A stretch of DNA of 64,000 nt from Ifrita kowaldi (GCA_013398055.1 VZRS01001383.1:128746-192745); one strand, 5' to 3'; shown: positions 25,865 to 39,610, counted from the first letter of the stretch. Made by a program: numbers and translations. The notes: a model not told the origin generated them from the letters alone.

Positions 25865-28800
25865 TACATCATATGGGAAGGATTTATGGAATTCCCTTTT
25901 CATTCAACCCCAGTTTTTCTTAAAGCGATACAGACAAATACACAAACTCCAGGTCAGCCCTGAAAAGACTGCAGCCCAATGGAACACAGTGGCAATGCGA
26001 GCTGGGAGGAATGCTGGGAGCAGTTCGCACGGGCAGGACACTGTGTGACCCACCTGCTCGCAGGTCACCTTGGCCTCGTGAGTACCTCCAACACCAGCCT
26101 CCTAGCCAAAACCTCATCACAGACTGCCAGACTAGGAATCCCACATCCAGCTCTCAGGCAGGGCCAAATGACAGCCTGGTAGGCAAATGGAAAAACTCAT
26201 CTCTCAGCCGCTTTCTGCAAACCCATTGTTTGGCACCCTCATTCAGTGTCTGGGGTGACTTCTGGCCCCTACCTTGAATTTGAAAATTTCTCTTCCAAAG
26301 AGTAGAGCCCAGAAGTCAGGCATAGAAAATGCACAGGAACACTGAATAACCTCTTTACGTTTGCTTATCAGTAGATAGATGACTTTGGTGTCCAGCTCCA
26401 TTTTTTCAGACATAAATTAGGCATCAAGAACCACAAGATCCACTGGTCTGCCATAAAGTTAGGTCTAACCACCACTACACGTTTGAAAAACATGTTAAGT
26501 TCCTTATCTCTGAGTTGGCTTTTGTAAATTGTTTCCTTCAAGCCATTTTGGAGACAAGCACATGAGAGCGGATCAAGCTGAATGGATTTTCATCTGTTGT
26601 GTGTGTGTCTCAGCAGAGCAGCGTAAGGCAAACCTTCATTCTGCTAGAGATCCAGAGATTTCAAATCTCCTTTCCTGCACAATCCATTATCTCTGCTAGT
26701 TAGATATCCCAGTATTGACCAAGGCTCTTTGTTTAACATTAGGGTCCCACGCAGGAGCTTCCTACTTGTTGGCCAAAATTTACAAGAGAGAGCTTTGATC
26801 CAACTCAGTCTAACATAATCCACTGCCTAGCAAATGTGTGGACATTATTAGTGGGCCCCCAGTCCTTCATCACAATATTGCTGTGCTTCAGCTAGCCAGA
26901 GTCCATGCTACGATCATCAACACTGTACTTTCCAGAAAGAAAATTTCCTGGGAGTTATTTTGCAGTCTAGAGCCAGGATGAGGCAACTTGCAGTAGGAAA
27001 AAAGAAAGGCTTAAATGTAGCTCACTGTAGCTGGCCAGTGACTGAAAACCTGGACATTCACAGACAAAATCCTGGCCCTGTTAAAGGGAATGAGCAAATT
27101 CTCACTGATTTCAGCAAGATCTGGATTTCCCCCAGATGTACTCAGAAAAATGTTAAAAAAATCACCCTCGAGACTAGGTCAAGCAGTCACATTCCTGCTT
27201 CTGTAAAGAACCAAAATTCTCTCAACCCCCAGAGCATGAAAACCACCCCCATATCTAATGTAATTGCTTTTATCTTCAAAAGCATGGCAACTAGTCCAGA
27301 AAATGGATCAAGAGGCTTGTTAAATGTTAAACAAGTTATACTCTTCTGTCTCTCCCCTATGTTTCCTCCTGTTTATTTTAAAAGGGAGCTTTATAATCCA
27401 AGAACCTAATTCCCATCCTGCTATGTTTCCAGCAAATGAGTTATGGGCATTACTAGGCCGATAAAATACTTACAGGATTTCAGAATTAGTTTTACCTTTT
27501 CAAAAATCATCAATTCTTAAAATAAAGTAAGAGGAATATCCGGTGGAAATGTGTTTTATCAAAAGGAAAAAGACTGCACCTATATTTAGTCCCATTCAAT
27601 ACAGACAGTTTCAAAGGAGTACTGCAAGTAAAACCCTTAGACAACACTATATAAACACATTATTTAAGCTACATTCTGGATCTGATTAATTATAACAGGA
27701 GATCAAATGTTAACAACTTAAGAATCTTCACTCCCATCTACACATATGGAGTACTTTAAAAAGTATTATAATTTCAGTGTAATAAATAAGAGCTCTCACC
27801 TAAATTATATGAACATTGTCTTTTGATTGCTTTAAGGTGAATGGACAATACACAGTTTTTATTGCAGGCTCATTTGGTAGAAGTTGCCCATATATGGCTG
27901 CTGAGAGAACCAAAGAGGAAAATTATGTCCTTTGTAAGAACATTTAATTCACATTCCTGTTCTGTTTTCTGTACAACAGTTATGCTTATGACAGGTATGC
28001 ATTCCTGCAGTACTTACAATGTGTTTTTATATGAAAAAGACATTCATATTCATCCTTAGCTGAGAACATGTCTTGCGTTGCTGTGAGTGCTACAGTAATC
28101 CTGTTTCTTAGGAGAATAAGCCAGGCCAACTTTGTCAGTATTTAAAGTCCAAATTCAATTTGTATCCTTACCATTTTGCTTCCAGTTATTTTCTCAAATG
28201 CTGGAAAACTTCCACTAAGCTCTACTTCTTACAAAAATATATTGAATGTTTATTGCCTGATAACAATTACAGCAATTTTCAGTATAATTAGAACTGCCAC
28301 ATCCTGTAGTCACCAATTTAAGCGAAAGGGAAAAACCATCTCCAGTCCAAACCATAACACAGATAGTCCAAGCTCATTCCAGATGAGAGAGAGCAGAAAC
28401 ACAAGCATGTGATCCCAAGCTACCAATACAGACTTTTATATGCCTCATATCACCTTATAAAATTCAGTAATGGAAGTGAATCCTTTATTTGAGGTTTCAG
28501 CTATTTTCCTTTTTCTTTCCCTTTTTCAGAAGCAGACATACTGCGCCAGAGTTTCATTTTGAATTAATAGTCAAAGTGATCAACCTTAAGATGGAAGACT
28601 TACAAGGAAAGCAAGTCCAGTATTTTGGAAAAATTACAGCTGTAAACCACAGCAGAAATCTACTTCCATGAGTTTTCATGGTGCAAAATCAGACTTTTGG
28701 GAGAAACACCTTTTGCTTAACATATATGAGTCTGGCATCAACCAGTAACCTACCTGTTTTTTAAGAGTTCAACACTACCCAGACCCTGAATTTGGGTAAC

Positions 28801-29332
28801 TTCAGACCATGAAACATGGAAGGAAGGGAGGAACAGACACACAGCATTGCTTTTACTCTTGTTTCAGTGTCACATTTGAATCAGAAGTAGGCAGGATTTG
28901 TACCAAGCCACCACGGCATTCTGGTAACACCAAAGATAGGTCATCTTTATTATGCTGCTGTATCCACCCTCCATTTACAAATGGGCATGAGAAACAAAAC
29001 TTACGTGGTCTTATGCATTCCAATGGCTGTAATAAAAAAACAAAGGATGTTCCAGAATTCAAAATGTCCACTTCCCTGTAATACCTATCACACCTTTATC
29101 CCATTCACCACAGGTAACTCAAAGAAAAAGTTTAACTTTTTCATTTACTTTTATTCAGAAAGCAGCAATTGAATGGTTCATACTATTTTCTCTTTTACTT
29201 GTTAAGTATTAGAATTTTTTCACCTCAGAACTCAACTAAAGTTTCAAAACAGACTTACTGTCTACTGGAAACGTGGGGAAAAAAGAAAATAAAAGAAGAC
29301 CCGATATTTCATCTGGAAAATGGTTAAACAGG

Positions 29333-29351
29333 AAAAAAAAAATTTTTTTTT
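29333..29351. repeat. A10T9 self-complementary homopolymer junction
   Basis: Ten As run directly into nine Ts. Minor low-complexity feature. Confidence 0.9.
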
Positions 29352-31394
29352 AATTGCATTACTCGAAGTAACCTTATTCTTTAGATAAGCTCATTTGTTT
29401 CCTATTCTATGTTGTTTTCCAACAATAAATGTATAATCAGAATATATCTAAGGAGCTGTAATTGTTATTTCCAGAACTGACAAGGGAAGAACTTAGATAT
29501 TTGATTGGTGTTTGAGCTCAAAAGAGCAGTGACTTGACTTAACCAACTTCTTTCTCCTGAAATGAACCTCAAGACATCATACCTGCACTACTCTCCCACC
29601 CTCTCCCCTACCCTCCCCCAAACCATGCCATTGCACAGTGATATCACCAGGCAATCACCTCATCTGAAACATGACCTTTCATTTCAGCACCTCCATTGTC
29701 TTCTTTGCTTCCTGAAGTTTCCATTTCTCACCAATCCCCTTTTGGTCCATGGGCATGCACCATGCTTTCTTTAGACATTAACCTCATGTTTCTTCATAAA
29801 CATGCAGTTAAGAGAAACCTTCAGAAAGAAAGGCAGATGATATGCTAAAACTCGGGGATCTGGGGTCTTTTGCATTCTTTGTCTCACTGGTGGGGAAGAC
29901 AATTTGCTGTAGGTCTGAAGAGGTACTGTATTATTCATTGGCCTTGACCAGCTAGGAGCATATAAATATTTCTGTATAATACCATTTCTGTCTAGATTAT
30001 ACTTGATATTTAAAATGTATATCACATGGTTAGGATGGTTTGTGTAGAGAACAGATATGAAATGCTACAATGATGATGGCAGCATTAACTGCATGGAAAA
30101 CTATCAGTTAATTTTTCTACATTAATTTTAATATTTTTCAATACTGTGTCAGGATGACTTATCACTTCAAAACAGCAAGTGGATATCTCTGTGGATAACC
30201 ACTTTTTAGATTTCAACTCGGTAAGAAAAAGGCAGCAAACATTCCAAAATGTTAGCTGAGGTTTCTAAAAACATCTTTGTTGTTAAGGAGCTTAAACATA
30301 CATCTTTTGAACTTGCACTTAAGCAATTACAAAAAATATCATAAAGCAAATATGAAGAAATGTAAAGTGTTGGAGTCTAATGCCTGAGCAAAGTTCAAGC
30401 CCTGTGGAATATGTTCATTCTTTTAAACTTAGCTCAGGATTAACAAGCAACACTCGTCAGAGCGAGGGTGAAATATGGAAACTGTCTTGTTGGGAGATGA
30501 ATGCGTAATACAATCTTACAGAAACAGGTCTGGACTTTTTGCTTATATAATGGGCCAACCAGACAAAAGCTGTAGCTCCAGGTTAAAGGTTCATATTTAT
30601 GAAACAGGTGCCACCTTCCTCCTTTTCCCCTGGTTCCAGAGCATTTCTAACAGAGTGGAGTTTTGTGTGCTGCTGGTTTTCACTGCTATGACACTGTAGG
30701 GACTTGAAGGATGGAGCTTTGATTCTTTAACCTGATGCAGAAATCTTCAGGAGAAAACCAGCCCTCCAGCTTTTTTACTTATTTACTGCATACATGATTC
30801 AGAGATAACAACAGTCCCCTGTTTTATTCTCCCTTCTCAATACTGCACAGAAAAAAAAGAAAGCATATTTCCTGTCCAGCTAGACCCCAAAATAATTATG
30901 ATCTCTTTGACCTTCTTGAAACTAGAACAAGGCAAGGAGTCCTTTGACTTTGAGGGTTTGTGAGTCCTGTCACAAAGACAATGAATCAGCTCAGAAAGTG
31001 TAAGCGGTGGTGCCCCATGGGCTGTGCAGTGTATCCAGGACTGGTGTGCCTGGCCCTGAGACACTGGAGAACATGGCTGGCCCACGGTCCAGGACAGCCT
31101 CAGAGTGCTGGGCGCACAGGCTGGAAGCTCTTGTTCTATCAGCTGCTGCACAGCCTCTCCGCAGCATGTAGGAAAAGCGGGATCCCAGCTACGTCAGCAG
31201 AAACAGGCTCACCCCGTTCATTTCAGCTACAGCACATTGTCATAAATCCTACACACTGTGTGCAGGTGGCCAAGTGCCTCTGAATGCAGGACCTGCTGCA
31301 GCAAAAGGTAGAGCCCTGTCTGTAACTGGAAATGCTGCCCCATGTGTCACAACTCAGCAACAATGAGTACAAGAATGGTTGGATTAGGTGAGAT

Positions 31395-31547
31395 GATGAG
31401 TCTCCACCATGGAGCACTTGCTGCTGTCAGTGTCCATGGGTAATGTTCTTAGACACATGGTTTAAGCTCAAGATTGCTCTGTGTGAAGAGTGGATTTGGA
31501 CTCACCTCTTCTAAGGGGTCCCTTCCAACGCAGGATATTATTAATCC
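31395..31547 (+). mobile_element. CR1 LINE fragment, diverged 3' end
   Basis: This is a plus-oriented copy. It contains GAGTCTCCACCATGGAG, ACACATGGTTTAAGC, TGGATTTGGACTCA and then GGGGTCCCTTCCAACGCAGG followed by ATATTATT. That is the order of the CR1 3' end (held-out 'first-rate' blocks: CCACC, GACATGGTTTA, TTGGACT, GGGTCCCTTCCAAC, terminal ATTCT-type repeats). It is strongly diverged; the left boundary is uncertain. Confidence 0.7.
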
Positions 31548-32280
31548 AAGGAGCTGGGACTGGGGTGACTTCGTAGTTATGGAAGAGAACTTATTCAGTG
31601 CTCTAGTCCAGTAAATGAGCTTCATATCCTATAAATGATCCTTTCATGACAGAGATAATTGACATAAGCCCTGCAAGATCTGTAATTTTTAAAGGCTGCT
31701 TTTAAAGGGAGCAAACTGCTGGGAAGTAGAATCAGCTGGGACAATTGTGTCTCAATATAAATATTTTGCTATTATATGTGGACTGTCATTAACTTCTGTG
31801 TGAATGAAACAGAGGTTCCACCTCCTTCAAAAAATAAAAATAAGCAACTATGGGTGAGCCAGGGTAAAATTCACGTGGTAAGCAACAGAGTTCAATGTGC
31901 TAAAAACCATTAATCATGCTGAGATCAACCAGTGCTTTACATATTTCCTTCCCAAACTCTGTCTTGTGGGTGATCTGTCTCCTAACAGGTTTTGTATCGT
32001 TGAGTTGTAAAGCGTTCCTGATGAATTGTTTTTGGCACTCAGTCCAAAGCCTTGAAAGCCCAAGACCTTGAAAATAAAAAGCAGAACCTTTCTTTAACAT
32101 CAGTGTTGGACACAGCACTGGAACACAGTCTACATTGTGTGCACAACAGGAGAGGAGTCCATGGCCGGCACATTGGTTTGTCTGTGGTATCAGGGAGGCA
32201 CGAGGCTGTCAGCAGTGTTTTAAAGCAAAGCCACTAGAGAAATGAGAGCACATTTGAAAGAAAGGCTATTGATATTAAAT

Positions 32281-32880
32281 TTATTCCTCCTTCACTCTAC
32301 CCCAATAACTGTGGGACTCATTACTGACTCTCTAACTCCCACCATCAGACAGTGATCCAGCACATCGTTCCTGTTGCCCTGTAACTCTCCCTGTCTTTCC
32401 TTAACCTCTCATTCTCATTAGTTTCCTCGCACTTCTGACAGAAAAGTGCCTTATTCTCCTCCACTGTTTGAAGAAGAAAAGCACAAAACCCACTCTGGCT
32501 TCCATCCTTTTATCCTGCCTTTTCAACAGTTGCCATGAGCAGTCATTCTGAATTCTTCCCCACTGACCTCATTCTTTACTCAGTCCAGTCTGACTTCTCC
32601 CTTGAAATTTCATCCTTTCAGATACAGTGAAGCACACCTACTACCTGAATCCAGAGGTTCTTATTCCACCTTTACAGTCCCTCAACTTCCATCTCTTTGT
32701 CATGCTTCTCTTTACATCCAGCCTTCCTTTGCTATTTATGTTTTGATTTGGCGCTCAGCACATCTCCTTCCTTTTCTTTTCCACTTTCAACAAAGAATCC
32801 AAACACTCCATCTTCAGCTTATACCCTTTCTCTTTCAGTTTCCATGCCTTCCATACCACCTTAAAATTACAACCCACACA
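32281..32880. repeat. pyrimidine-rich strand-asymmetric block
   Basis: About 600 bp in which the plus strand is dominated by C and T, in runs like CTCCCTGTCTTTCCTTAACC and CTCCTTCCTTTTCTTTTCCA. There is no clear unit length. It is not recognisable as a transposon. An open plus frame of 105 codons here is a by-product of the composition. Confidence 0.75.
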
Positions 32881-32921
32881 AATTTTTTGAGCAGAATAAT
32901 TTTATCAGCTGTGTATTAAAG

Positions 32922-32973
32922 AGTCATTACATTACAAAATTCATTGTATTACAAATTCATTACATTCAAAATA
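32922..32973. repeat. degenerate ATTACA/ATTCATT repeat
   Basis: Several imperfect copies of CATTACA and AAATTCATT in about 50 bp, just right of the pyrimidine-rich block. Confidence 0.65.
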
Positions 32974-33899
32974 ATTAGTACTGAATTCTGTAATTCTGTA
33001 AATAGCAATGTTCCTAGACTGCAGAGAAAACAGAGCCCCTCTTTTTCTATTTTTTCGTATTCTCTTCTCATATAGAATTATTGTCTGAGAACTGGCATGG
33101 TATTTTTAAGCAATAAGTATCAAAGCAATATATAATTCACTGTCATATGGTGCTGTTATGGTATGCCATACAGTTATACCTCATCTACACATAATCTGTC
33201 ATAATTTATTTTGTCCTTCATAAAAATACTCAGAACTTCCTAAATTACCCATAATCAATAACATAAAAAGACAACTATTCTATTCTCAGAAGAATAAAAC
33301 TTCAATTTATATCCCCTTTCAGATGTAAAAATTATAGTGCTATTGTGTCTCATGGCTCAGGGTTTCAGTGTGTTTAACTACACAGGCTAATTTTTCATAA
33401 AGCTTGCAACCTGAATTGAAAGATCATTTCTCTTTTTGTTTTTACAAAGGTCAGTAGGAATCTGTTCTGGATTTCAGCAGAAGCTTGATCAGACACCTGT
33501 GTTCTGTGATACTCAGCTTCATTCATCACTGTTATCTACTATTTATTCTCCAGCACTTGACTAGGGTTGTGATTAAAACACAACTAAACTAAACAAGTTA
33601 AAGGAAGTTAAGAGATATTAAAAATCATCGCTGTCTTAATTAAATAATATATGTAAAGAACTGTTTATAACATAAGAAAAATATACTCTCCATAAGAATT
33701 AACAAACAGCAATGAAGAAAAATTTAATGAAATTGTGCAGTCTTCATTCCAGCAGGAATTTGTTTAAATGCAACATACAATCATTTTAGAAAAACAGTTA
33801 TGGATTGTTCAATGTAATTACAGTTTCACCTGTGAGAGTGAAAAAGCATATTAATATAGGGCTGTGAGGATCATCTCCTTCATTCATGTGATTACATTC

Positions 33900-34310
33900 A
33901 CTTAGTTATTCCAATTTTTATTTGGTTGTTTGTCCATGTCATGTCTTATCCTTTTTCACCATTAAATGCTCGGAAATGGAAATTTCTATTCCATGTTTAT
34001 AAATAAGCTAGCACAACAGGACCTCAGTCCTGGTTATGAGATTCAGAAACAATTTGACTTCTAATTATAGGGACTTCATTACTCATGGCCAGCCACAAGA
34101 ACAGTCCCATTTAACTCGAGTTAAATAGACCTGTAAACAATATTGCTGTCAGCCCCTTGTTTTTGTGACAGAAACTGCAGAATGAATGAATGCTTTAAGC
34201 ATTATCATTTCCCCTCTCGTGTACAAGACATGTATGTTTTTATATAGCCTCTTCTGTCAATAAACCCCATGTACCATTTACTGCTTCATGGACATCACTG
34301 ATTGATGTTC
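33900..34310. promoter_or_regulatory. candidate conserved non-coding element
   Basis: Non-repetitive sequence dense in plausible factor sites: TGTAAACAATATTG (forkhead/SOX type) at 34132-34145, CTTGTTTTTGTGACAG nearby, TAAT cores, and the 18-bp palindrome at 34109. It has no coding potential that I recognise. Conservation cannot be judged from one sequence, so this is a lead only. Confidence 0.3.
34109..34126. repeat. 18-bp perfect palindrome centred on CTCGAG
   Basis: ATTTAACTCGAGTTAAAT is its own reverse complement with no spacer. It lies in a stretch rich in FOX-, SOX- and homeodomain-like sites (see the candidate element at 33900-34310). Confidence 0.95.
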
Positions 34311-36379
34311 CACCTCGAAATTGCTAAGAAGCTCTGTGTTGGCCTCTAACCTCAGCTGCCCCAGTATCTGCTGGGGGTAAGTGGATGCAGCAAAAAGTTT
34401 CTTGGTCTTTGGAGCTTGCCAGTAATCTGATTTAGAGCAACCCATGCCACATCTGACTAGCTGTGACCCCAGAGGGCTGCCTGCCAGCTGGGATCTGCCA
34501 GAACATCGTGTGCTTTGGACATTCCCCTGTTCCCACAGTAACATTTCTGTCGGGGGCTGCAGGGAATGTGCTAAGCAATGAGAATACCCAGCTGAGGAGA
34601 CGCAGCAATTTTCCAGACATCCACAGTGAAGAATAAAGGAGCTCAGACTGACACACTCCAAAGCTGTTTGCAAAAGCAAACCCTCTTATTCCAGGATTGA
34701 AAGATCACACCACACTACACCAGCCGTGGCTCTGAAAGAGAGAAGGGGAAATGTTGCCTATGAAGATATTTCTATTTTAATTTATAGGATAGCTAAGATA
34801 AACAATGAAAAACTGCAATTGTATTCAGACAGAGAGCAATGAAAATAAACCCAGACAACAAGGATTTGTGGTTTCAGGGCACCATTCTGCCTTGAAGAAG
34901 TATTATCTATCTTGTCCACAATTTTATTCGTGTATTTAAAACTGTCCACCCGTGGAAAAATCATTTTTATAAAATCAATGTATATAAATAAATGAGATAT
35001 AGTAATGAAATATTTTTGCATCTCAACTATGTTTGCAAGATAAAATACATACTTGGGATGGGCCTAAACCAATACCCATCGTCTTATTAAATTCTGTGTT
35101 TCTTAAAAATAACTTTTTTTAAATGAGACTTAAAAGTGAGGCTCTAACTGCCAAGAGCACTTAAAAGTCCAAACCCATTTCCAACGAGGACCTAATCAAC
35201 TACCTTGGCTCATTGTCTCCTGCTCGTTCACTTCCTGTCCCAATCAACTAGCCAGGATTGCTCAACAGCATTGGGTGGTTATTGAATTCCTCTCCCATCG
35301 ATCACGGTGCTCCAGTGCTGGGTTTCCAAAGCTGTGAATAGTTTTGCAAATCCCTGATGAAATGCAAAAAGCACTTTGAGGGAAAGTTGATAAATGAAAG
35401 CTCCATAGAACTTTTTTGTTTAGCGCAAGAGCTTAATGGAGCATGATCGTGGTGGGTGGTGTGCACCTTCGATGGGGGGCGAGGGGCAAGCCAGAAAACA
35501 ATCTTGCTGAGAAAAAGGAGGAGGCAGAGACAGTAAACATCCAGCCATGGGCTTTGTAAGAGATGATTTCTCAAACAAGCATATTCCAGTATGCAACATG
35601 TATTTTCTATTTCTTTGAAATTGCATCTGCTTTTTATAAGATTATTATGTAAGAAAAGCCTATTTGCCTGAGTATGTGGTTACACATTTTCTACTGACTT
35701 CACAAATTGTTCAAATTTCAGTATTTGTTGGCTTCATTATAGACCAGTGTTATTACTGGCAGCTACTATAAGGTATTAAAAACACTTTTTTATTGTTACT
35801 ATAGTGTGGCATCAAGGATCAGAAACTCATCTGAAATAAGTGAAAGCTGAAAGGGCAGAAGTCAATTTACATTGTATTACCTTTTAAAATCTTACTAAAA
35901 TAAATCCTATTTTTCCAAAAGGTCAAGGAACCAACAGATTCCCCAGATGTGTGATGGCTTCTGAGGTCTCCTCAGTTAGAGCTCTCTGTTTCAAACCAAA
36001 TCCTGCCTGACTATTCTGCTCAGTTGAAGAGTCTCCCTTTGACTGGCCTTCATGCTTCAGCTCACTTCCTATCCAAGGCACTTTCTGGACTCATTTAGAG
36101 TTGATCTTCCCCCCATACTTTAATATTTTCTATTGGTTTCGATCTCACGTTAACTGAATACAGATTTTCCAGCACAATCACCCACAAACATAAGCAGTAA
36201 GGAGGAAGCCACAGCGTGATGAGCCATGCACACTGAAGCTGAAGGGTTGGCATAGGTCAAATCAACAACAACCGGCCCTATTCTTGACAAATTGCCCGCT
36301 GCTGGGTAAGATGTTTCAGTGTCACATTTCTGCCAGTGTGACGCACTCTGACAGGCAGAGGAACCAACAGATTTCAACC

Positions 36380-36442
36380 AATTGCTTATCTAAGTGGTTG
36401 TTAATCTAATTTAATTGCTCAACTAATTGCTTGTCTGAGTGG
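36380..36442. promoter_or_regulatory. duplicated 18-bp motif with NKX-like and TAATTG-type sites
   Basis: AATTGCTTATCTAAGTGG (36380-36397) recurs as AATTGCTTGTCTGAGTGG (36425-36442), 16 of 18 identical, 45 bp apart. Each copy ends in TAAGTGG or TGAGTGG, close to the NK-family (NKX2/NKX3) core. Between them lie TTAATCTAATTTAATTGC homeodomain-type sites. The duplication is seen; a binding role is inferred. Confidence 0.45.
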
Positions 36443-39400
36443 CACCAAGCACCAGGCAGTCCTGTGTCAGGAATGCAGCTCCTTTGTAGCATCAGAGAGG
36501 GACCTCATACAGCGTTTTGAGGAAACTAGAAAATCAGAAACAATGCCACTCCTAAGTGAGATAGGTTAAATCTCTGTTCATTGGTTATGTTTTTACTTTA
36601 TCAGTAAACTGAAACAAAAAAAAATTTGTTTATAAAATCTCCAATTTTACACTCAGGTAAATGTTTTCCTTCAAAATACTAAACTAGAATTGTAGAAGCA
36701 TGTGAAGTTATAGGGCAGCAAATCTGTGCCTACATTCATCCTGATAAACTGAGACCACAGAACACACCTATATGAATTAACAAGCAGGAGAATTTCAGGC
36801 TGAAAAGAATAAAGACATACCTGAATGTTACATGAGCTGTTGATTTTGAAGACCGTACAAAAACATCAATTATTTTACTGTCTTTGAAAGTAAAGTGCTC
36901 AAAGAACATGAGAATTGTTTATAATCCAAATGCCCTGAGTACGTACAGGGGTTCCCTAACTTTTCAGTGAGACACCAAGTGCAGTTGCTGAACTATTTCA
37001 CTTCATAGAGTTGCATTGAGTGCTAATGTCAGCAGAAGCCACCATGCACCCCTGAGGGCAAAACTCATCAGGTCTGCTCTCAGATCAGGACATTCAGAAA
37101 AAGCAGATTTGAGGTCAAATGTGATGGGACTAAAGGACAGAAACAAAGCCAAGAAGCCAGCAAAATGAAGTTTTCATCTCAATTTATGGCAGCACTATAC
37201 ACAGACTATTAGAAAGCATACATCCAGTTTGCTAAGTTTTACTAGGGGAGAGGGAAGGTCAGTCAGAGAAGTGTGAGGCTTTCTGCAGCATTACTAGCCT
37301 GGGTAAATGTCCAGTACCTACTGGTTTCACTAAGTTTGATACAGCATCTCAAATACAATTACTTACAGCATTGCCACACTTGATAAATTGCCACAACATC
37401 AGCTCTGTTCTTGGGTAAGGACACAAGACCCTTGCTGAGACCACTCTTCATAAGCCCTGCACAAGAGAAAAGATGATCAGTCACCCACCGGTGTCACACT
37501 GCAGTTGTACAAATGACAGGTTATTTTGACACCTACTGGCCAACTCCACATACAGCATTGTTAAATTCCCAAATTCCCAGGCTGAGACAGTGCCAAGAGA
37601 AGGCAGATGGTTAAGCCAGACCCAGTAAAGTAAAAACTAAAGTAAAAACTATTTTTCTTTCCTTTTAGTTTTTTTTCTTTTTAAGCCAATGTATGATTGA
37701 AAAGTGGAAAGGCAGGACTGACTGCTATTCCTATGCTAGTCTGAATCACAGGTTTACTTTAAAATAATTTGAATGGATAAAGACAGAGAGAGGATAGGAA
37801 GGAAGAAGGGACTGGGAAGCAGGATGCTGCTTGGAGAATGTAACATTCACATTTGTAAGCACTGGTGTGGTTAATGGCTCTAAAATAGCTCTTAGGCATC
37901 GATGCATGAAATCCACTGCCAGGTCCAGGTGTTGAAAAAGGACTTGACTGATAAGAAAAGGCTGGCCAGAAATGAGAGCATTACCAATGATATAAACAAC
38001 TGTCATTTGGGGGGAAAAAGGATTAATCACCACTGGAAGCTAATCAGAACGCCATTGCCCCCAAATACTGTTAGAGGATTATAGTATCAGAATCCATACA
38101 GAGAGAGGGTGCTGTTATATTACAAGGCAGTTAAAATACATAATGAAAGTAAAATCTAGGGATTCAGCATGAAAAGATTAATGAAACTTAGAAGATTTTG
38201 ACACTGGGAGTCAAAAAGCATGGTTACTGTCAACTGTCCTGACAGGCTGACACAGGTACAGAATCAGCAGATGCAGACACAAAATGTTTCTGCCCAGTTA
38301 GTTGGATCTACAAAATGGAGAAATTTTTAAGGTTCAGAAATTATAGAACTTTTTGAGAGAACAACTGAGTGCATTCATTTAAGCACCAATCCCTGGATTC
38401 TCCAATCTTCTTTGCAAGAGATTCCACACTCCACATTTCCCTGGCGGTGCACCTAAACAGAAAAGGGATCCCACAGTGCAAAGCAAAGCAAAGTTCATCA
38501 GCTGAAAGCAGAAGAAATTTTCCAGCTTTCTGCTGTTCCAAGCCAGTCCTTCAGATTTAGCTACACTGGAGACATCTTAAGAAACAAGTCATACCATATC
38601 TTTTGCAAGTAAGGAATGCAAGAAACATGTTGCAAGAAAACAAGCCAAACATACTTTCCAATTGTTTTTTTTAACCAATGAAATTTAACAATTAACACTG
38701 GAGTCATTATATGTCACATTATGCACCAAGGAAAGGTGAGAAATGGGCAAAAAAGATAGATTCTAAAGTGTTGAGAGCTAGTACTACCCCACCTTAGTCA
38801 GCCAGACTTGGACATGCAGCAGCTGTTCAGCTGGAACATTGAAGAATTAAATTTATGATAAGAGACAGAAAAGTTTTTCCAAGCTGAAAAGTTTGTGAAA
38901 AATCTTCCTGGTAAACACCGGTAGTAAGAGGCATCAAAGTCTTAAAAATTGTTCTTTCTTCCCTCTTTTATTATTCTAGGGGCAATTTAGTTTAGCTGTG
39001 CCACTAAATGGAGCCCTGTCCTCCGTGGATAAGGAAACTGGTTTGGACTCAGCACGGTGATTGCCCATATAATACAGAGAGCACAGACATTTTCATATGA
39101 ATTTCTGCCCTTCCTAGTCCTATTTCTTTATCACTCTCAATCTCCATATTTATTTTTTTCAGAGAGAAGCACTCCATTACCTTTTTTTGCTTTATGTTTT
39201 CACTGATTTTTTTTTCCCCTGCCCCTTTACCAGACTCTTGAAATGAAATGTGAACCTAGTAATGTTCAAGATTGAGCTGAACCTTGAAAGTGATGACATC
39301 TGAACAGGTTTCAAATTAGACAAAATGAATTCTTCATTCAATTGCACAGGAAAAGATATTAGCCTGTTTAGAGAGATATGGGGACTGACTTATGTTTTCA

Positions 39401-39590
39401 AACAGCACAGAATGTTTTTACAGTAATTCTGTGCTGTATTTGGGATACTGACTCATTTCAGAAGGATTTTGTACCCTACCACTTAGAGAGGGCCCAGTGT
39501 TCAGAGAGTTCATATTTTACATGAGAGTCAGAGAATACAGTATTTTTTTAGGCAATCAGTTAATATCACCTCTGCGTGGTTGCTATACAA

Positions 39591-39610
39591 AAAGCAAAGC
39601 AAAGCAAAGC
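39591..39610. repeat. (AAAGC)4 pentanucleotide repeat
   Basis: Four perfect AAAGC units. A similar short run of the same unit (about three copies) sits about 1.1 kb to the left at 38479-38494. Confidence 0.9.

Larger units (their letters stand above)
17711..31394. other. intergenic, no gene seen
   Basis: Unique sequence with the ATAG microsatellite at 21205, the hairpin at 25826 and the A/T junction at 29333. A slightly GC-richer part at about 24400-25200 has no CpG-island character. The frame at 26960-27409 (149 codons, plus) is not recognisable. Confidence 0.7.

Noticed and set aside
26960..27409. 149-codon open frame, plus strand
   Set aside because: Composition and residue order look random; no family recognised.
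28528..28671. Possible exon after CCCTTTTTCAG, open for about 45 codons
   Set aside because: The acceptor looks good but the peptide matches nothing I know and there is no convincing donor or partner exon.
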